This document shows, piece after piece, positions 10,301-19,973 of a stretch of 64,000 nucleotides of DNA (positions within the stretch are counted from its first letter, which is position 1; every line of letters starts with the position of its first letter). The translations under genes and the position numbers were made by a program. Below the pieces are notes generated by a model, which worked only from the letters and a program-made list of their open reading frames with translations, did not search any database and was not told where the DNA came from. The stretch spans positions 74,984,072-75,048,071 of the forward strand of contig CM072515.1 in the NCBI GenBank assembly GCA_036898135.1, in the 5' to 3' direction. Source of the stretch: Oncomelania hupensis (taxonomy: Eukaryota > Mollusca > Gastropoda > Littorinimorpha > Pomatiopsidae).

Positions 10301-10676
10301 CAGTAGCATACTTTTCACCTCCGTCCTGGTGGCCAACGGAAGGCGCGGTCCTTGTGTAGCCGGGCGACGACCGATCCGGCATGGAATTAGTGGATAGCCT
10401 CATCATGTGTTGTGTCTTGGGCAAAAAAAGACCTGGCAGGGCCCAATCCTCTCCAGGCTGTTGGCCACAGCCGAAATCCACGAATACAGTGTGGCTCGCC
10501 TTGGCCCTGAGCACGTGGTCGTTGAACCTGTAGTAACGTGAGGTTCCTCCGCCGGTGACTTCTGTGTAGAAGACTTTCGCCCAGTGATGCCGTGCTAACA
10601 TCACCCCTATTAGTCGCCTCTTACGACACGCCGGGAAACGTTGGGTCTATTCTATTTGCCCGAACCCACAGAGCAA
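7331..10676 (-). mobile_element. full-length RTE-like non-LTR retrotransposon (copy 1)
   Basis: The element runs on the minus strand from a short GC-rich 5' leader (10605-10676) through one long ORF to a 3' tail made of TATCC-type repeats (7331-7356 on the plus strand). Candidate target-site duplications AATTTAAT lie at 7323-7330 and 10677-10684; they are AT-rich, so chance is possible, but they sit exactly at the expected ends. It lies in intron 1 of the GPCR gene in the same orientation as the gene. A second copy at 61376-63977 is very similar, and at least seven 3' fragments are scattered over the window, as expected for target-primed reverse transcription. Confidence 0.9.
7347..10604 (-). 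CDS. RTE-like LINE endonuclease/reverse transcriptase polyprotein, 1085 aa
   Basis: An uninterrupted protein. After ~110 non-conserved residues comes an AP-endonuclease-like domain (GTWNVRTL from G117, ISELRWKG, DWNAKVG, and SDHDL with H354). The reverse transcriptase follows, with LPKKG, EEQAGF, DFKKAFDRVWH, GVRQGCLLSP and the catalytic FADD (D823, D824). The C-terminal region has CEAWTLT, RRLL, RWYGHVTR and GRPKKRW, typical of RTE/BovB-like LINEs. The protein nicks target DNA and copies its RNA in place. All catalytic motifs seen are intact, so this copy may be active. Such ORFs are often mislabelled as craniofacial development protein 2-like host genes. The first Met is in frame, but the true start is not certain. 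Confidence 0.92.
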   Translation of the reverse strand: MMLARHHWAKVFYTEVTGGGTSRYYRFNDHVLRAKASHTVFVDFGCGQQPGEDWALPGLFLPKTQHMMRLSTNSMPDRSSPGYTRTAPSVGHQDGGEKYATDGQISKIRTRNNIVIGTWNVRTLTAEGKLEELAHELDHYRWNVLGISELRWKGLGETTTDKGHKLYFSGRDDRHEHGVGFLVHKNILATVMGCRPVSSRLITIRLRATPFNITIIQAYAPTSDYEDSEVEDFYENIQAALDQVPKKDIVIVQGDWNAKVGQDAHHNWGDTCGPHCNNETNDRGLRLLEFARYNNLVLANTLGLHKKSRRWTWHSPGGEHHNQIDYIMVKKRFRSSINIGRTRTFPGADIGSDHDLVMMSFRLHLKRVNTAKCTRLKFDLDKLQDPEVAKIFQATIGGKFAPLLILGAGEVDVNTMTNTFNSAVTDAATEILGKHRPKKKPWITPELLDLCDKRRELKKKKNTSQGADVYRKINNDIRKGMRTAKENWIEDQCQEIENNLNKNNSKKAYQTVKRLTSVKQPKVSTIQSKSGICLTEEQEVLDRWTEYCSDLYNHTPNGDPSVLACPESREEEEILPILREEVEAAVQSLKKGKSAGVDNIPAELLQAGGEAMTDALTIICNKIWQSGEWPTPWTQSLVITLPKKGNLQECENYRTISLISHPSKVLLKIILNRLKPQAEQIIAEEQAGFMAGRSTTEQIFNLRIICEKYLQHQQHLYHVFIDFKKAFDRVWHAALWATMKVYNISPKIIEVIKSLYDKATSAVLHNSVIGNWFRTTIGVRQGCLLSPTLFNIFLERIMSDALADHEGTVSIGGRAISNLRFADDIDGLAGEEQELEQLVQRLDTTSRAYGIKISAEKTKMMTNNTNGINTDIKVQGQSLNTVHSFKYLGAIVSDNGSRQEVLSRIAQTTAALTRLKPIWKDRTISLHSKVRLLRSLVISIFLYACEAWTLTADLQRRIQSMEMRCYRRLLCISYTQHITNVEVRQTITQAIGQHDDLLTVVKKRKLRWYGHVTRSSGLAKTILQGTVQGGRRRGRPKKRWEDNIREWTGLTLSEAMRAAEDRERWSMLVKRSSVVPLRPSGYGTG

Positions 10677-10691
10677 AATTTAATACAATTA

Positions 10692-10693
10692 TA

Positions 10694-10768
<75 letters not shown>
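10692..10768. repeat. (AAT)n microsatellite
   Basis: AAT array just outside the 5' end of the LINE. Confidence 0.95.
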
Positions 10769-10770
<2 letters not shown>

Positions 10771-10933
10771 CAATATATAATATGACATGGTTACTATTAT
10801 GGGTTCCGACTATGACGGACTAAATTAGCAAACACCTAGCACAACAACAATATTTACATCTAGCCTCTTCTTACAGCTTTTCCTCTGTTTCTCTTCCGAT
10901 GTATGTCCCTATAAAACTAATATGTAATTTAAG

Positions 10934-10937
<4 letters not shown>

Positions 10938-11022
<85 letters not shown>
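10938..11022. repeat. (AAT)n microsatellite
   Basis: AAT array directly followed by GGATTTTTATATAGC, a sequence of the kind found at SINE 3' ends in molluscs (from memory, unverified). Confidence 0.95.
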
Positions 11023-11025
<3 letters not shown>

Positions 11026-11636
11026 GGATTTTTATATAGCGGGTACTCCAGCCTATGACCAGACTCACCACGCTTTACATAGTCATTACATATAAATACA
11101 TGCACTCGATGAAACATCACTTTTGCTACAATACACCAAAAGACGGGACAGTAAAGGTGCAGACTATTTACAACTATGCACATAAATTACAAAAAAGACA
11201 AAAATAGACTATTTACAACTATGTACACTATATACTATTAGAGAACTAAGGCATCGGAAAATATCACACTTAAGGTATTACAGTGGAAAATCTTTGCTAT
11301 CGTCATCATCGACAATTTTGTTCTTATCATGTGTTAATCTACGATTACACAATTAAGGCGGGAAAGCTGAGGCGACCGGCCAATTAGCTCGTATCAGCGG
11401 TAGCTTCGCCCCCACAACAGCGCGGTGTCTTTATCAACGTGATAGGCATCGCGCTATTCTAAACATCACGCTCACCTTTAAAACTGCTACATAAATCACA
11501 AATAAAGTTTATATATTCTAATAGAGAATGTAATGCTGCGTCTAACGATTATATGCTTTAAGGGATCTGAAAAATATATATCAAATTATTGCATACAGCT
11601 AGTTTAAACATAACAGAGAACAGAATGATGCCTAAG
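11023..11636. other. possible SINE remnant, then unrecognised sequence
   Basis: 11023-11110 may be a SINE body fragment on the minus strand. The rest is AT-rich with no supported gene. Repeated TATTTACAACTATG segments near 11164 and 11209 indicate a small local duplication. Confidence 0.3.
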
Positions 11637-13156
11637 CAGGGCCGGACCTGGGAAAAGTCGAAGGGGGGGTTACAGATTCAGCGAAGGCGCGAAGCGCCGA
11701 GCCTTCTAGGGGGGTCCGGGGGCATGCCCCCCGTTAAATTTTTTTTCCAAGGCTGCAAAATGGTGCAATCTGGTGCAATCTGAACATTGAAAAAGCCATT
11801 TGTGATGGTCTGGGACTTTGAGCTTTTTTAACAATTGAACTGACAAACTCTAGGGTACAAAAATAATCCTCTGCCCCTCCCTTAAAAAAACAACAACACA
11901 CACACAAACATTTATTTATCAGCAGAGATGTTTTGTATACTATTATTATTCACTACTTTTTGTCGATCGGTAACGGTATAAAGCTTTACCTTGTAGTTTA
12001 TGAACATCACAGCCCTGCTTTCATTTTCAGTCTTGCTGCACTAGGTTCCTCGGCATTAGTACCATTTGTGAATTGTATCTTCCTGCAAAACAGTTCACTG
12101 CCTCTTTGAAGTCAATATCAACATCCCTGTGCACTTTCAGTAAAGCAAGTCCATTGAGCCTCTGTTGCCCCATTGTGGAGCGCAGGTAGTTTTTCAGGTT
12201 GCGCAACTGACTGTTTGAACGCTCACACTCGGCAGTAGTGACAGGCAGGGTGCAAAGGTACTTTAGCATGATGAACAGGTTGGGATACAAATCCCTGTCA
12301 CAATGTTTCAGTGCTTCTGATGCCGTGGATGGGATGATAGCTGTCGCATTCTCAGCAGCACTTCGCCATTTGCAAACCCACCGTTGGTATTCTGCATCAA
12401 GGGTAGCGTTGTCTGGTAGGCCAGACTCCCACAACATTGCCAGTGTCTTCACCCCTTCTGGAACCTGCATGAAACCATCCTGGTTGTCTAATAAAGTGCT
12501 TGGCACCAGACAGAGACCATCAACTGCTAGGTCAGCATTTTTGAACCTCGAGTCCAATTCGGTTGACAGGTGTTCCAAGAAAGGAATGGCAATGCTAATC
12601 TTGAAATATTCTTCTGGAGTGGCCGCAGGTTGGTTGTAACGGAGAGTCTGTCTGGATGCTTGACGAGGAACAATAACATCAGTTGTCAAAGCATTTGCCA
12701 TTGTGCTAACTTCACCAAACCAGGCAACGAACGCTGTGTTCATAATTATCAACTTAGCATCTTAATTAATATTTCTAAAAAGTCGTTTTTGGGGGATTAG
12801 GGCAGTATCAAGGTGAAGGTGCTGGAAGAGGCTTGCGGCCAGAACAGGAAAATATGGCTGCATTTACTAATTTAGGCTTAGGGGTTGGGTTATTTGGTCG
12901 TTTCAACGGGAAAACGCTTTGGACGTTTCAACGGATCCCTTGAAATGGATTTCCGTTGAATTGTCTATAAATAACTCTTTGTACCTTGGACCAAAAGTGA
13001 CTAAAAACTGCAATGTTTTTAAAACATTTTTTAATTGAAACTCTTTGCATTAAATAAAATCTTCTTTATTTTATTTTTTTTAATTTTGGAGGGGTGGTTC
13101 CGGAACCCAGGTAACCCCCCCCCCACCACCCCCCCCCACCCCTGGATCCGGCCCTG
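11637..13156 (-). mobile_element. hAT-like DNA transposon (~1.5 kb)
   Basis: The left end begins CAGGGCCGGACC and the right end finishes with the reverse complement of CAGGGCCGGATCC, giving terminal inverted repeats of the CAGGG type seen in hAT elements. CCTAAG flanks both ends (11631-11636 and 13157-13162); hAT normally makes 8-bp duplications, so the match is two bases short. Inside is a transposase C-terminus on the minus strand. The subterminal regions are GC-rich, with a GGCGCGAAGCGCC palindrome on the left and C-runs on the right. Confidence 0.75.
12027..12752 (-). pseudogene. hAT transposase C-terminal part (truncated)
   Basis: A 241-residue open frame with the hAT C-terminal dimerisation domain: YPNLFIMLKYLCTLPVTTAE, CERSNSQLRNLKNYLRS and RLNGLALLKVHRD (about residues 155-215). 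Proteins of this kind are often labelled 52-kDa repressor of the inhibitor of the protein kinase-like. The N-terminal zinc finger and the first catalytic residues are absent, and a stop precedes the start in frame. The element is therefore non-autonomous as seen, unless upstream exons exist. It sits within terminal inverted repeats, which argues for a transposon and not a domesticated gene. Confidence 0.75.
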
Positions 13157-14390
13157 CCTAAGTATCGTAATGGTCAGAAATTCTTTGTAGCCCGCCCGGC
13201 TACATTAGGAAAGCAGCTCACTATCCACTGAGCTAGCGGGCCACGCCAGTCCAGTACCCCTTGACGACAATCTGCTTAATAATTCCTGACCTTAGTGAAA
13301 GGTCAATGTAACATCCTACCTATATGCATTGCACATCTAACAATTATCTGTGGTGAAGGTCACGGTGCACAGTAGAATTAGTAAAAAATACATTTCTCGC
13401 TTATCATAAAAGTGCAATAGTGGGCTTAGCTGTGCCGCAGTTATCTCGCGCATCCGTGCCGCTCGCCACGTAAAGGTCCCACTTTGACAAGATTATCTCT
13501 CTCTCTAAATGTCGATCAATATGGGTCGATTTATTTACGTCCCTTCGCTCTCATGTCTTTCCCAACCCATGGCGCTCCTTACATAAGGGTCCAGCTTTGA
13601 CTGGAATATGGTCTTCTCCCGGCTTGTCCTTTCTTCCTGCCCGTTCCTCCCGTTTTGTCCTCGGGCATCTGGGAGATGATTGACTTTTCTTTTCTATTGC
13701 TGGTCTTGTTGACTTAATTTTTGACCGGCCTTATCCTTTTTTTTTCTTTTTTTTTTATATGTAAGAATAATTGGGTCTTCCCCGGGGAGATAATTGTATA
13801 AGTTTCAGAACAGGAATTTCGTCCTCCTTTTTAACGTTTTATCTAATCGGAACAACTTGGTTCGGATTTTTTAGATCAAGGCCGACTTTGGTTAGCTTAA
13901 TGTCGTAAAGTATTTTCGAAGTCTTTGTTCTCTCAAGAACTCGGTATATGTAAATAATGTTATCAATACTTTTTTATTATGTCTTTTTATATTTTTGGCC
14001 TATCCCCTTTTTAAATCGGGAATCTTTTCCCCTTTTATCAATTTTATAATAAAGATGTATTCCATATTGACTGCCCCTTCCTCGTCCGGACTTAAAATGG
14101 AGTCGGACCTGGTCCCTCTCCTGGTTGGTTAGTAAAAAATTGGGAGAACTGGTCTCGGCCGTTACTCCCGGCCTCTATTGTCCTTAACATTTATATTATA
14201 GGACGTTAAGCTTCGCTCTTTCTTCGGAATATGGCCCGTATAAATGTCATTGGTTATACACAAACCAAGGCAGGTCGTAGTAACATATACCACTCATGGT
14301 TAGATGAGTGGCCACCTTCGTGAGATAAATTAATCACCAATTGTTTTGCTATCTCCATCTGGCGACTATATCTAGCTGTAAAATAACCCG
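13157..14390. other. intronic sequence with decayed SINE pieces
   Basis: A minus-strand tRNA-like box A (TAGCTCAGTGG near 13225) marks a decayed SINE at about 13180-13245. Segments near 13425-13500 and 14195-14225 (GGACGTTAAGCTTCG) resemble SINE bodies and ends. The remainder is T-rich with no supported gene. Confidence 0.4.
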
Positions 14391-14703
14391 AAGATGGACA
14401 AAACTTTCATAGATGAAGGTGATAATGATGATGACGACGACGACGCCGATGATGACGCCGATGATGATAATGTGGATAAGACGACAACGATGGTGATGAT
14501 GATCATGGTGACGATGATCATGGTGATTTATGATGATCACGATGATCATGATGATGATGATCATGATGAATATGGTGGTGATGACGACGATGATGACGAC
14601 GACGACAACGATGATTGTAATGACAAAGACGACGCTGAAGAAGGTGATGATGACGACGACTATGATGATGATGTTAACGACGACGACAACAACAAAGGGA
14701 ATA
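14391..14703. repeat. GAT/GAC-rich degenerate trinucleotide repeat
   Basis: Interrupted GAT, GAC and GATCAT repeats just inside intron 1. Asp-rich open frames here come from the repeat. Confidence 0.85.
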
Positions 14704-14713
14704 ACGCGCTCAC

Positions 14714-15018
14714 CTCATGGCAGCCTTGCGGTAGACAAGCACGCAGACGACGCTGTTGCCCACCACCCCGACCACGACGACCACCATCAGCAACAACGCC
14801 AACAACACTCTCCACGCTACCGTCATCTCTGACGCAATCGTCGTCGTTGTCGTCGCCGCCGTGATTCCCCCATCATAGTTAGAACTGAATGTGGTGGTGG
14901 CGACGGCGGTGGGGAGGAGTATGACGGCGGTGGTGATGTTGGTGTTGTTGAAGCCGGCGTGTCGAGAGCCATCGGGAAGACCTGTAGTCACAGACGCACC
15001 CTCAACTGTTGGAGTCAT
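14714..15018 (-). CDS. class A GPCR exon 1: N-terminus and TM1
   Basis: The reading frame starts at ATG 15016-15018 and ends with ATGAG|GTGAGC (donor 14708-14713), leaving two bases of a codon that the first base of exon 2 completes. The extracellular N-terminus of about 66 residues is Thr-rich, with N-glycosylation sequons in FNNTNITT. TM1 follows (RVLLALLLMVVVVVGVVGNS) with the conserved GN motif, then VYRKAAM. This order fits a rhodopsin-family receptor. No TATA box was identified upstream, but GAGTCA motifs cluster there. An earlier in-frame start was not excluded. Confidence 0.8.
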
Positions 15019-15515
15019 ATGAGTCGCCTTGCGGAGTCATTCAATCAGGCCGCGCGCTGGAGGAGTCAACACAATACAAGTTCTGACTGTGGGAGTCATA
15101 GCAGTAAGCGAAATGGAAGGTTTTTTTGGGGTTTACGCAGTCATACGAGCTCACAGAATCCAAGTTTGGACTCGATTGTAGGGGTCAGGAGGAAATAAGA
15201 GTACATAATTCCCTCAGGCTGTCGGAGTTTCACAGGCGTCAGTGGATCGGGAAGTTCGGGCTAGAGAAGTCTTGTGAGTCAACTGTAGGAATCATTAAGA
15301 CTGCGTTTGGGAGTCACACAGGAGTCAGCTGAAGGGAAGTTCAGCCTAGCAGAGTTGTACGAGTCAACTGTGGGAATCATTTACGCTGTGTTGTAGGCCT
15401 ATTGTATTGTATTGCATTGCGTTGCGTTGCGTTGTATTGTATTGTATTGTATTGTATTGTATTGTATTGTATTGTATTGTATTGTATTGTATTGCAGGAG
15501 TCAACTGCAGATGTC
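15019..15515. promoter_or_regulatory. cluster of GAGTCA motifs upstream of the GPCR start
   Basis: About nine GAGTCA occurrences lie between 15003 and 15503, including a perfect AP-1 site TGAGTCA near 15271. A diverged repeat of about 90 bases (GAGTCAACTGT then GGAATCATT) occurs near 15272 and 15361, so part of the cluster comes from local duplication. Regulatory function is inference. Confidence 0.35.
15405..15495. repeat. (ATTGT)n microsatellite
   Basis: Pentanucleotide array of about 17 units. Confidence 0.95.
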
Positions 15516-15687
15516 GACCGTGCACTGAAGTCGGTAACTTCACTTCAGTAGGCCTACTTGGTGAAAAGGATCCGCCAACACACTTCAAGGGATAGAATTG
15601 GAACTTACACTGTCTGCCACTCTGCAAAATAAAACATTAAATAACACCATTAGATGTTTGCAAAACAGGACATATTTATTTATCTAT

Positions 15688-15730
<43 letters not shown>

Positions 15731-16277
15731 TTCATTTTTTGTTTATTTGTTTGTTTGTTTGTTTGGGGGGAGGGGATATTATCCCTATAGATAACGACAG
15801 AGAGAGAAAAAAGAGAGAAGAGAGGTAGAATAGACAAACAAAGAGAGAGAGACAGAGACCCAGACACAGAGAGAAAAGAGAGAAAGAGACCGAGAGCGAT
15901 GAAGAGAGACAGACAGTCAAAAAGATAAACACACAGAAAGAACTTTAAAAAAAAGGCGACCCAAAATTTCAGTCAGGTTATTTGTGAACGATAAGAAACA
16001 AGAAGAAGGCGACCAAGAGGGCCAAAAGAACAACAAAACAAATACGAGCCAGCCGATTGACGCAAAAGGCTAAATTTACAACCTCTGCCTCTGCACACTC
16101 ACTGTGGGGCAACAGGTTGGCGCAGTCGCCACAGCTGTGCCGAACGTTATAAGAGAACTGCACAGGTTTAAATCGCCACTAACCTGACGAAAACAAAAAA
16201 CAAAAAAAAGAGGGGGAGGGGGGGAGCTGGTGGGAATAAGGGAGGAGGGGGTGGTGAAGGAGAGGGGCGACGGTTTC
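15516..16277. other. non-coding; TTTA array, purine tract, tRNA-like remnant
   Basis: Contains a TTTA array at 15675-15765, an AGAG-rich purine tract at 15798-15935, and a weak tRNA-like piece at about 16085-16185. No gene is supported. Confidence 0.5.
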
Positions 16278-16813
16278 ATTACATTACATTACATTACATT
16301 ACATTACATTATTGTTGCTTTAGGTCCAGCGGACTCGTCCGAGCCAAATCAGGACCGGACAACCCCCAATCCGCATAAAAGATCTGCCGAAACAATCCTA
16401 GTGGTAAAACCGAAAGGTCTCCACCAGCCAGTCACTTTACAATAAAGACATCCCACGCAGGGGACGGCTGAGGCTTCACCCCAACTTATCGACCCCCCGT
16501 TTACAAAAAACAAAATAGAATACAAACATCATTATAAATTATCAACAAAACACATACATATAAAATGCCTACATTGCTAAATAATAACATCATAGGAAGC
16601 TCTAGAGACCACCTGGCAGAAAGCGTCCAATATTCCCAAGCTGATCCAACAGACCTCATACACAAATAAGGAGTCTTGTCCCGGAAGAGTTTTCAAGAAA
16701 AAAGGTAGGTGACTGGTCAAGCGAAGAAGAAGATAGTATAGCAGATTGATAGAACAGAGCAGGAATGAGAAAGACAGCGACAGTGGGAATTTAAAGCACT
16801 AAATTTCCAGAAA
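16278..16813 (-). mobile_element. family D SINE-like element, copy D3
   Basis: Minus-sense copy. The TTACA-type tail lies at 16278-16311, then the conserved 3' end (reverse of GTCCGCTGGACC), and the body runs to the segment GGAATTTAAAGCACTAAATT. It lacks the 5' ~150 bases present in copies D1 and D2. Confidence 0.8.
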
Positions 16814-16872
16814 GGTAAGGTTGCCTCAACAACAGGTTACTCTCTGCAACTTCATGACCTTCTTGGAACATT

Positions 16873-17447
16873 ACATTACATTACATCATTATTGCTTTAG
16901 GTCCAGCGGACTCTTCCGAGCCAAATCAGGACCGGACAACCCCCGACCCGCATAAAAGATCTGCTGAAACAACCCTAGTGGTAAAACTGAAAGCTCTCCA
17001 CCAGCCAGCCACTTTACAATAAAGACATCCCACGCAGGGGACGCTGAGGCTGTACTCTAATTTATCGAACCCCCGTTTACAAACTCAAAATAGAATACAA
17101 ACATCATTATATATTATCAACATAACACATACATATAAAATGCTTACATTGCTAAATAATAACATCAGAGGAAGCCGTAGCGACCACCTGGCAGAACGCG
17201 TCCAATATTCCCAAGCTGATCCAACAGACCTCATACACAAATAAGGAGTCTTGTCCCGGAAGAGCTTTCAAGAAAAAAGGTAGGTGACTGGTCAAGCGAA
17301 GAAGAAGATAGTATAGCAGATTGATAGAACAGAGCAGGAATGAGAAAGAGCAAATGAGAAAGACAGCGACAGTGGGAATTTAAAGCACTAAATTTCCAGA
17401 AAGTGGGGATACTATTTATACTGAAACGCCCGGCATCCCAACGGGAG
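16873..17447 (-). mobile_element. family D SINE-like element, copy D4
   Basis: Minus-sense copy with a short ACATT tail, flanked by the 13-base duplication TTCTTGGAACATT (16860-16872 and 17448-17460). It is 5'-truncated relative to D1 and D2. The duplication shows that it was an independent insertion next to D3. Confidence 0.85.
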
Positions 17448-17460
17448 TTCTTGGAACATT

Positions 17461-18315
17461 GACGTCGGCTTGTTGAAATCAGTGGTGATTCGTCCTTAGG
17501 ACGTTAAACTTCGTTTTCCTCCTCCTGTTGAAGTCATACAGTTTTCTGGTTCTGGTCTCATCCCACCCTCTCTTTCTGACGCCTCCGAGATACGGGAAAG
17601 AACCCAGCCATTCTTTATGTCAAGAGAGCAAGGAGGGAGGTAAACATACTTCATTTCTGATTCCTCGGCGACACGTGAAAGAACCCAGCCATTATGTCAA
17701 AATCGCAAGGAGAGAGGTAAATACTGTCAACAACAACACCACACAAAACAACAAAAAACAACAACTCGGCATATATCTAGGTCGACAAGGGTGATCCGAG
17801 TGGTCCATGGGAATGCGACAAAGCGTTATATGCAGCAAGTTACCATCTTGTTGTCAAATCCTAATGTTGGCAAGCGCCTTGAGCAGCTCTGTCAGCTGAT
17901 ACATTGCGCTATAAAAAAAACAACTCCAGGAACTTTGCTTTAATAATAAATCTTCACTGTTATTATGTGTTTGTGGTAAAGTACTTTGAAGCTGTCCAAT
18001 GTTTAAATATATCCCGTATCTATTCAACCTGAAATAGAGACTTCTGGTTTGTAGACCTTCGGTAAAATAAATTATTTATGGATTATAGATGTTTTTGGCA
18101 CTGTCGTAAATAAATACTATTTATACTTAGAGCTGTGCTTGACGTTAATATTTATAGAGCTGTTGGCGTTAACTAAAGGGCTCTCCTATTCGTACTTCGC
18201 GTACAGTTCGTAAACCGTCATGTCCGAGTCAGACAACGAGATCAGGAACAATAACTTTTATCTAGAGTTCACACACACACACACAAAACTAATGAAAAAT
18301 ACCCACTGCAGTCAA
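17461..18315. other. unrecognised non-coding sequence
   Basis: A GGACGTTAAACTTCG element end lies near 17500, and two related ~60-base segments with AAAGAACCCAGCCATT occur at about 17600 and 17685. AT-rich sequence follows to 18300. No gene. Confidence 0.4.
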
Positions 18316-18822
18316 ATGGTGCCCCTACGACCTCCGTGTTATGGGATAGGACAGGATAGCATAGGCAGTCAAAGACTACAGTTTCCTTCTGCTAATCATT
18401 CTCTCGTTAGGAAATGAGGTTTTAGAAGAAGGGGTGAAAGACAGGAAGCACCCTTTTTTGAGAGTAAGCTTTATGAGTTGTGCTGATGCGCTCCCTTGTC
18501 ATCTTCATCTTCATATACGCTTGCGAAACATGGACCCTCACAGCAGATCTACAACCAAAAATACAAAGCATGGAGAAGAGGTGCTATAGAAGACTTCTGG
18601 GCATTTGCTATACCCAGCACATCACCAAAGGCGAAGTCCGACAGACCATCACACAAGCCATTGGACAACACGATGACATGCTAACAGTGGTGAAGAAACG
18701 GAAACTCCGATGGTATGGCCGCGTCACCAGAGCATCAGGCCTTGCAAAGACCATCCTGGAAGGCACGGTGGAAGGAGGCAGAAGAAGAGGAAGACAGAAA
18801 AAGAGGTGGGAGGACATTTGAG
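18316..18822 (+). mobile_element. RTE-like LINE 3' fragments
   Basis: Two pieces in plus orientation: the extreme 3' end with GGATAGGACAGGATAG at 18316-18357, and a C-terminal coding piece at 18483-18822 (113-residue open frame with CETWTLTADLQ, KRKLRWYGRVTRAS and GRQKKRWED). Their order is inverted relative to one element, so these are separate insertions or a rearrangement. Confidence 0.85.
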
Positions 18823-19302
18823 AGTTAACATTAACTTGAAAATCATGTAAATCACACACACATGCACCCACACACATGCACACACAATCACACCAACATC
18901 TTCATCATTATCTTTAAACAATTATAGGCAACCATCCCCCTCCCTATCCCTCACCCTCATAATAATAATAAAAATAACAATAATCATAACAATAGAGTCG
19001 ACAGTAAATAATATTCAGAGAAACATAACGCTTGTGTTAGCATTGCCAAAAGAACGACTAATATTTTCTTCCTCTGTTCCTCTGATAATACCTAAGAGCA
19101 GTTCGGGAAGTCTATTCTTTTACGAATAAAAAGATACATGTTGGTTGGGAGGATTATGTGGATCAGTCTATTCACAACTTTCCGGCACCTCTCATAAAAA
19201 CTCGTGGGTATCGCCATTATAAATTAAAACGAGGTTATATGAAACCAAGTTCCGGTTTAGCTTGTTTGGGTTTTATCAAAGCTTGATGCGTGACTTTTAA
19301 AT
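18823..19302. other. unrecognised non-coding sequence
   Basis: Short CACA and AAT runs, otherwise unique-looking sequence with no supported gene. Confidence 0.4.
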
Positions 19303-19539
19303 ATGGCAAACTGCCGAAAACGACGATTGTTAGAGCCAGAAAACGAGTGGGATAAGTATAAAAACGGTGGAGGAAGTACATGCTCAGTGAAAGAATGCAA
19401 AAAACAATCGCAGAGGCCTGTATTTGTGGCGACTTCGGAGGTGCGTCGATCATCGACAGAAAGTGAAACAGGACCTGAAAACTCTTGTAGTTTTCCATTG
19501 CTTCGCCGACGCAACCTTCACAAAACACGAAGTAACTGA
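19303..19539 (+). CDS. small hypothetical ORF, 78 aa
   Basis: An open frame from ATG with basic and polar composition (MANCRKRRLLEPENEWDKYK at its start and LLRRRNLHKTRSN at its end) and two cysteines in CSVKEC. No family is recognised. It lies immediately upstream of a SINE and has no visible promoter. It could be a first exon or a chance frame. Confidence 0.15.
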   Translation: MANCRKRRLLEPENEWDKYKNGGGSTCSVKECKKQSQRPVFVATSEVRRSSTESETGPENSCSFPLLRRRNLHKTRSN

Positions 19540-19548
19540 CTTTGTTAG

Positions 19549-19765
19549 GCTAGCGTTGTGGCCAAGTGGGCTAAGGCGGGACTAACTTGCCTTGTCCACA
19601 AGCCAGAAACCAATGGCGCCTGACAGGTGTGGGTTCGAGCCAGCATCTGGGCGTTATGTTTTTCCGAATATTTTTCAAACATTCACAAATAATGTTAGGT
19701 AGGTAGGGTTTAGGCGCGCCACTGGCGATAGAAAGGGATAATAAACTGCAGCAAAAAAAAATAAA
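19549..19765 (+). mobile_element. tRNA-derived SINE, family B, copy 1
   Basis: The head has TGGCCAAGTGGGCTAAGGC (box A-like) and GGGTTCGAGCC (box B-like), about 60 bases apart, resembling a tRNA with a long variable arm. The 3' end is shared with the copy at 58396-58685 (GGCGCGCCAC then GATAATAAA). About 100 internal bases present in that copy are missing here. Confidence 0.75.
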
Positions 19766-19938
19766 AATATGTGAGGGTACGATACAGGTGGCCAGTGACA
19801 CATGTTATTATTCTTGAATATTTGGAAATAACTCACTAAAACACGCGTAAAAAAAAAACCGGAAGTATTTTTCATAGAGGGGATTCCCGTTGGTGCACAG
19901 GATAGCAGAAAAGTGTGAATACTGGAACCATTTTAATT

Positions 19939-19939
19939 A

Positions 19940-19973
<34 letters not shown>

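Noticed and set aside
7347..10604. Host gene similar to craniofacial development protein 2
   Set aside because: Endonuclease plus reverse transcriptase, a simple-repeat tail and multiple copies identify a LINE.
12238..12639. 133-residue plus-strand frame
   Set aside because: Antisense shadow of the hAT transposase fragment.
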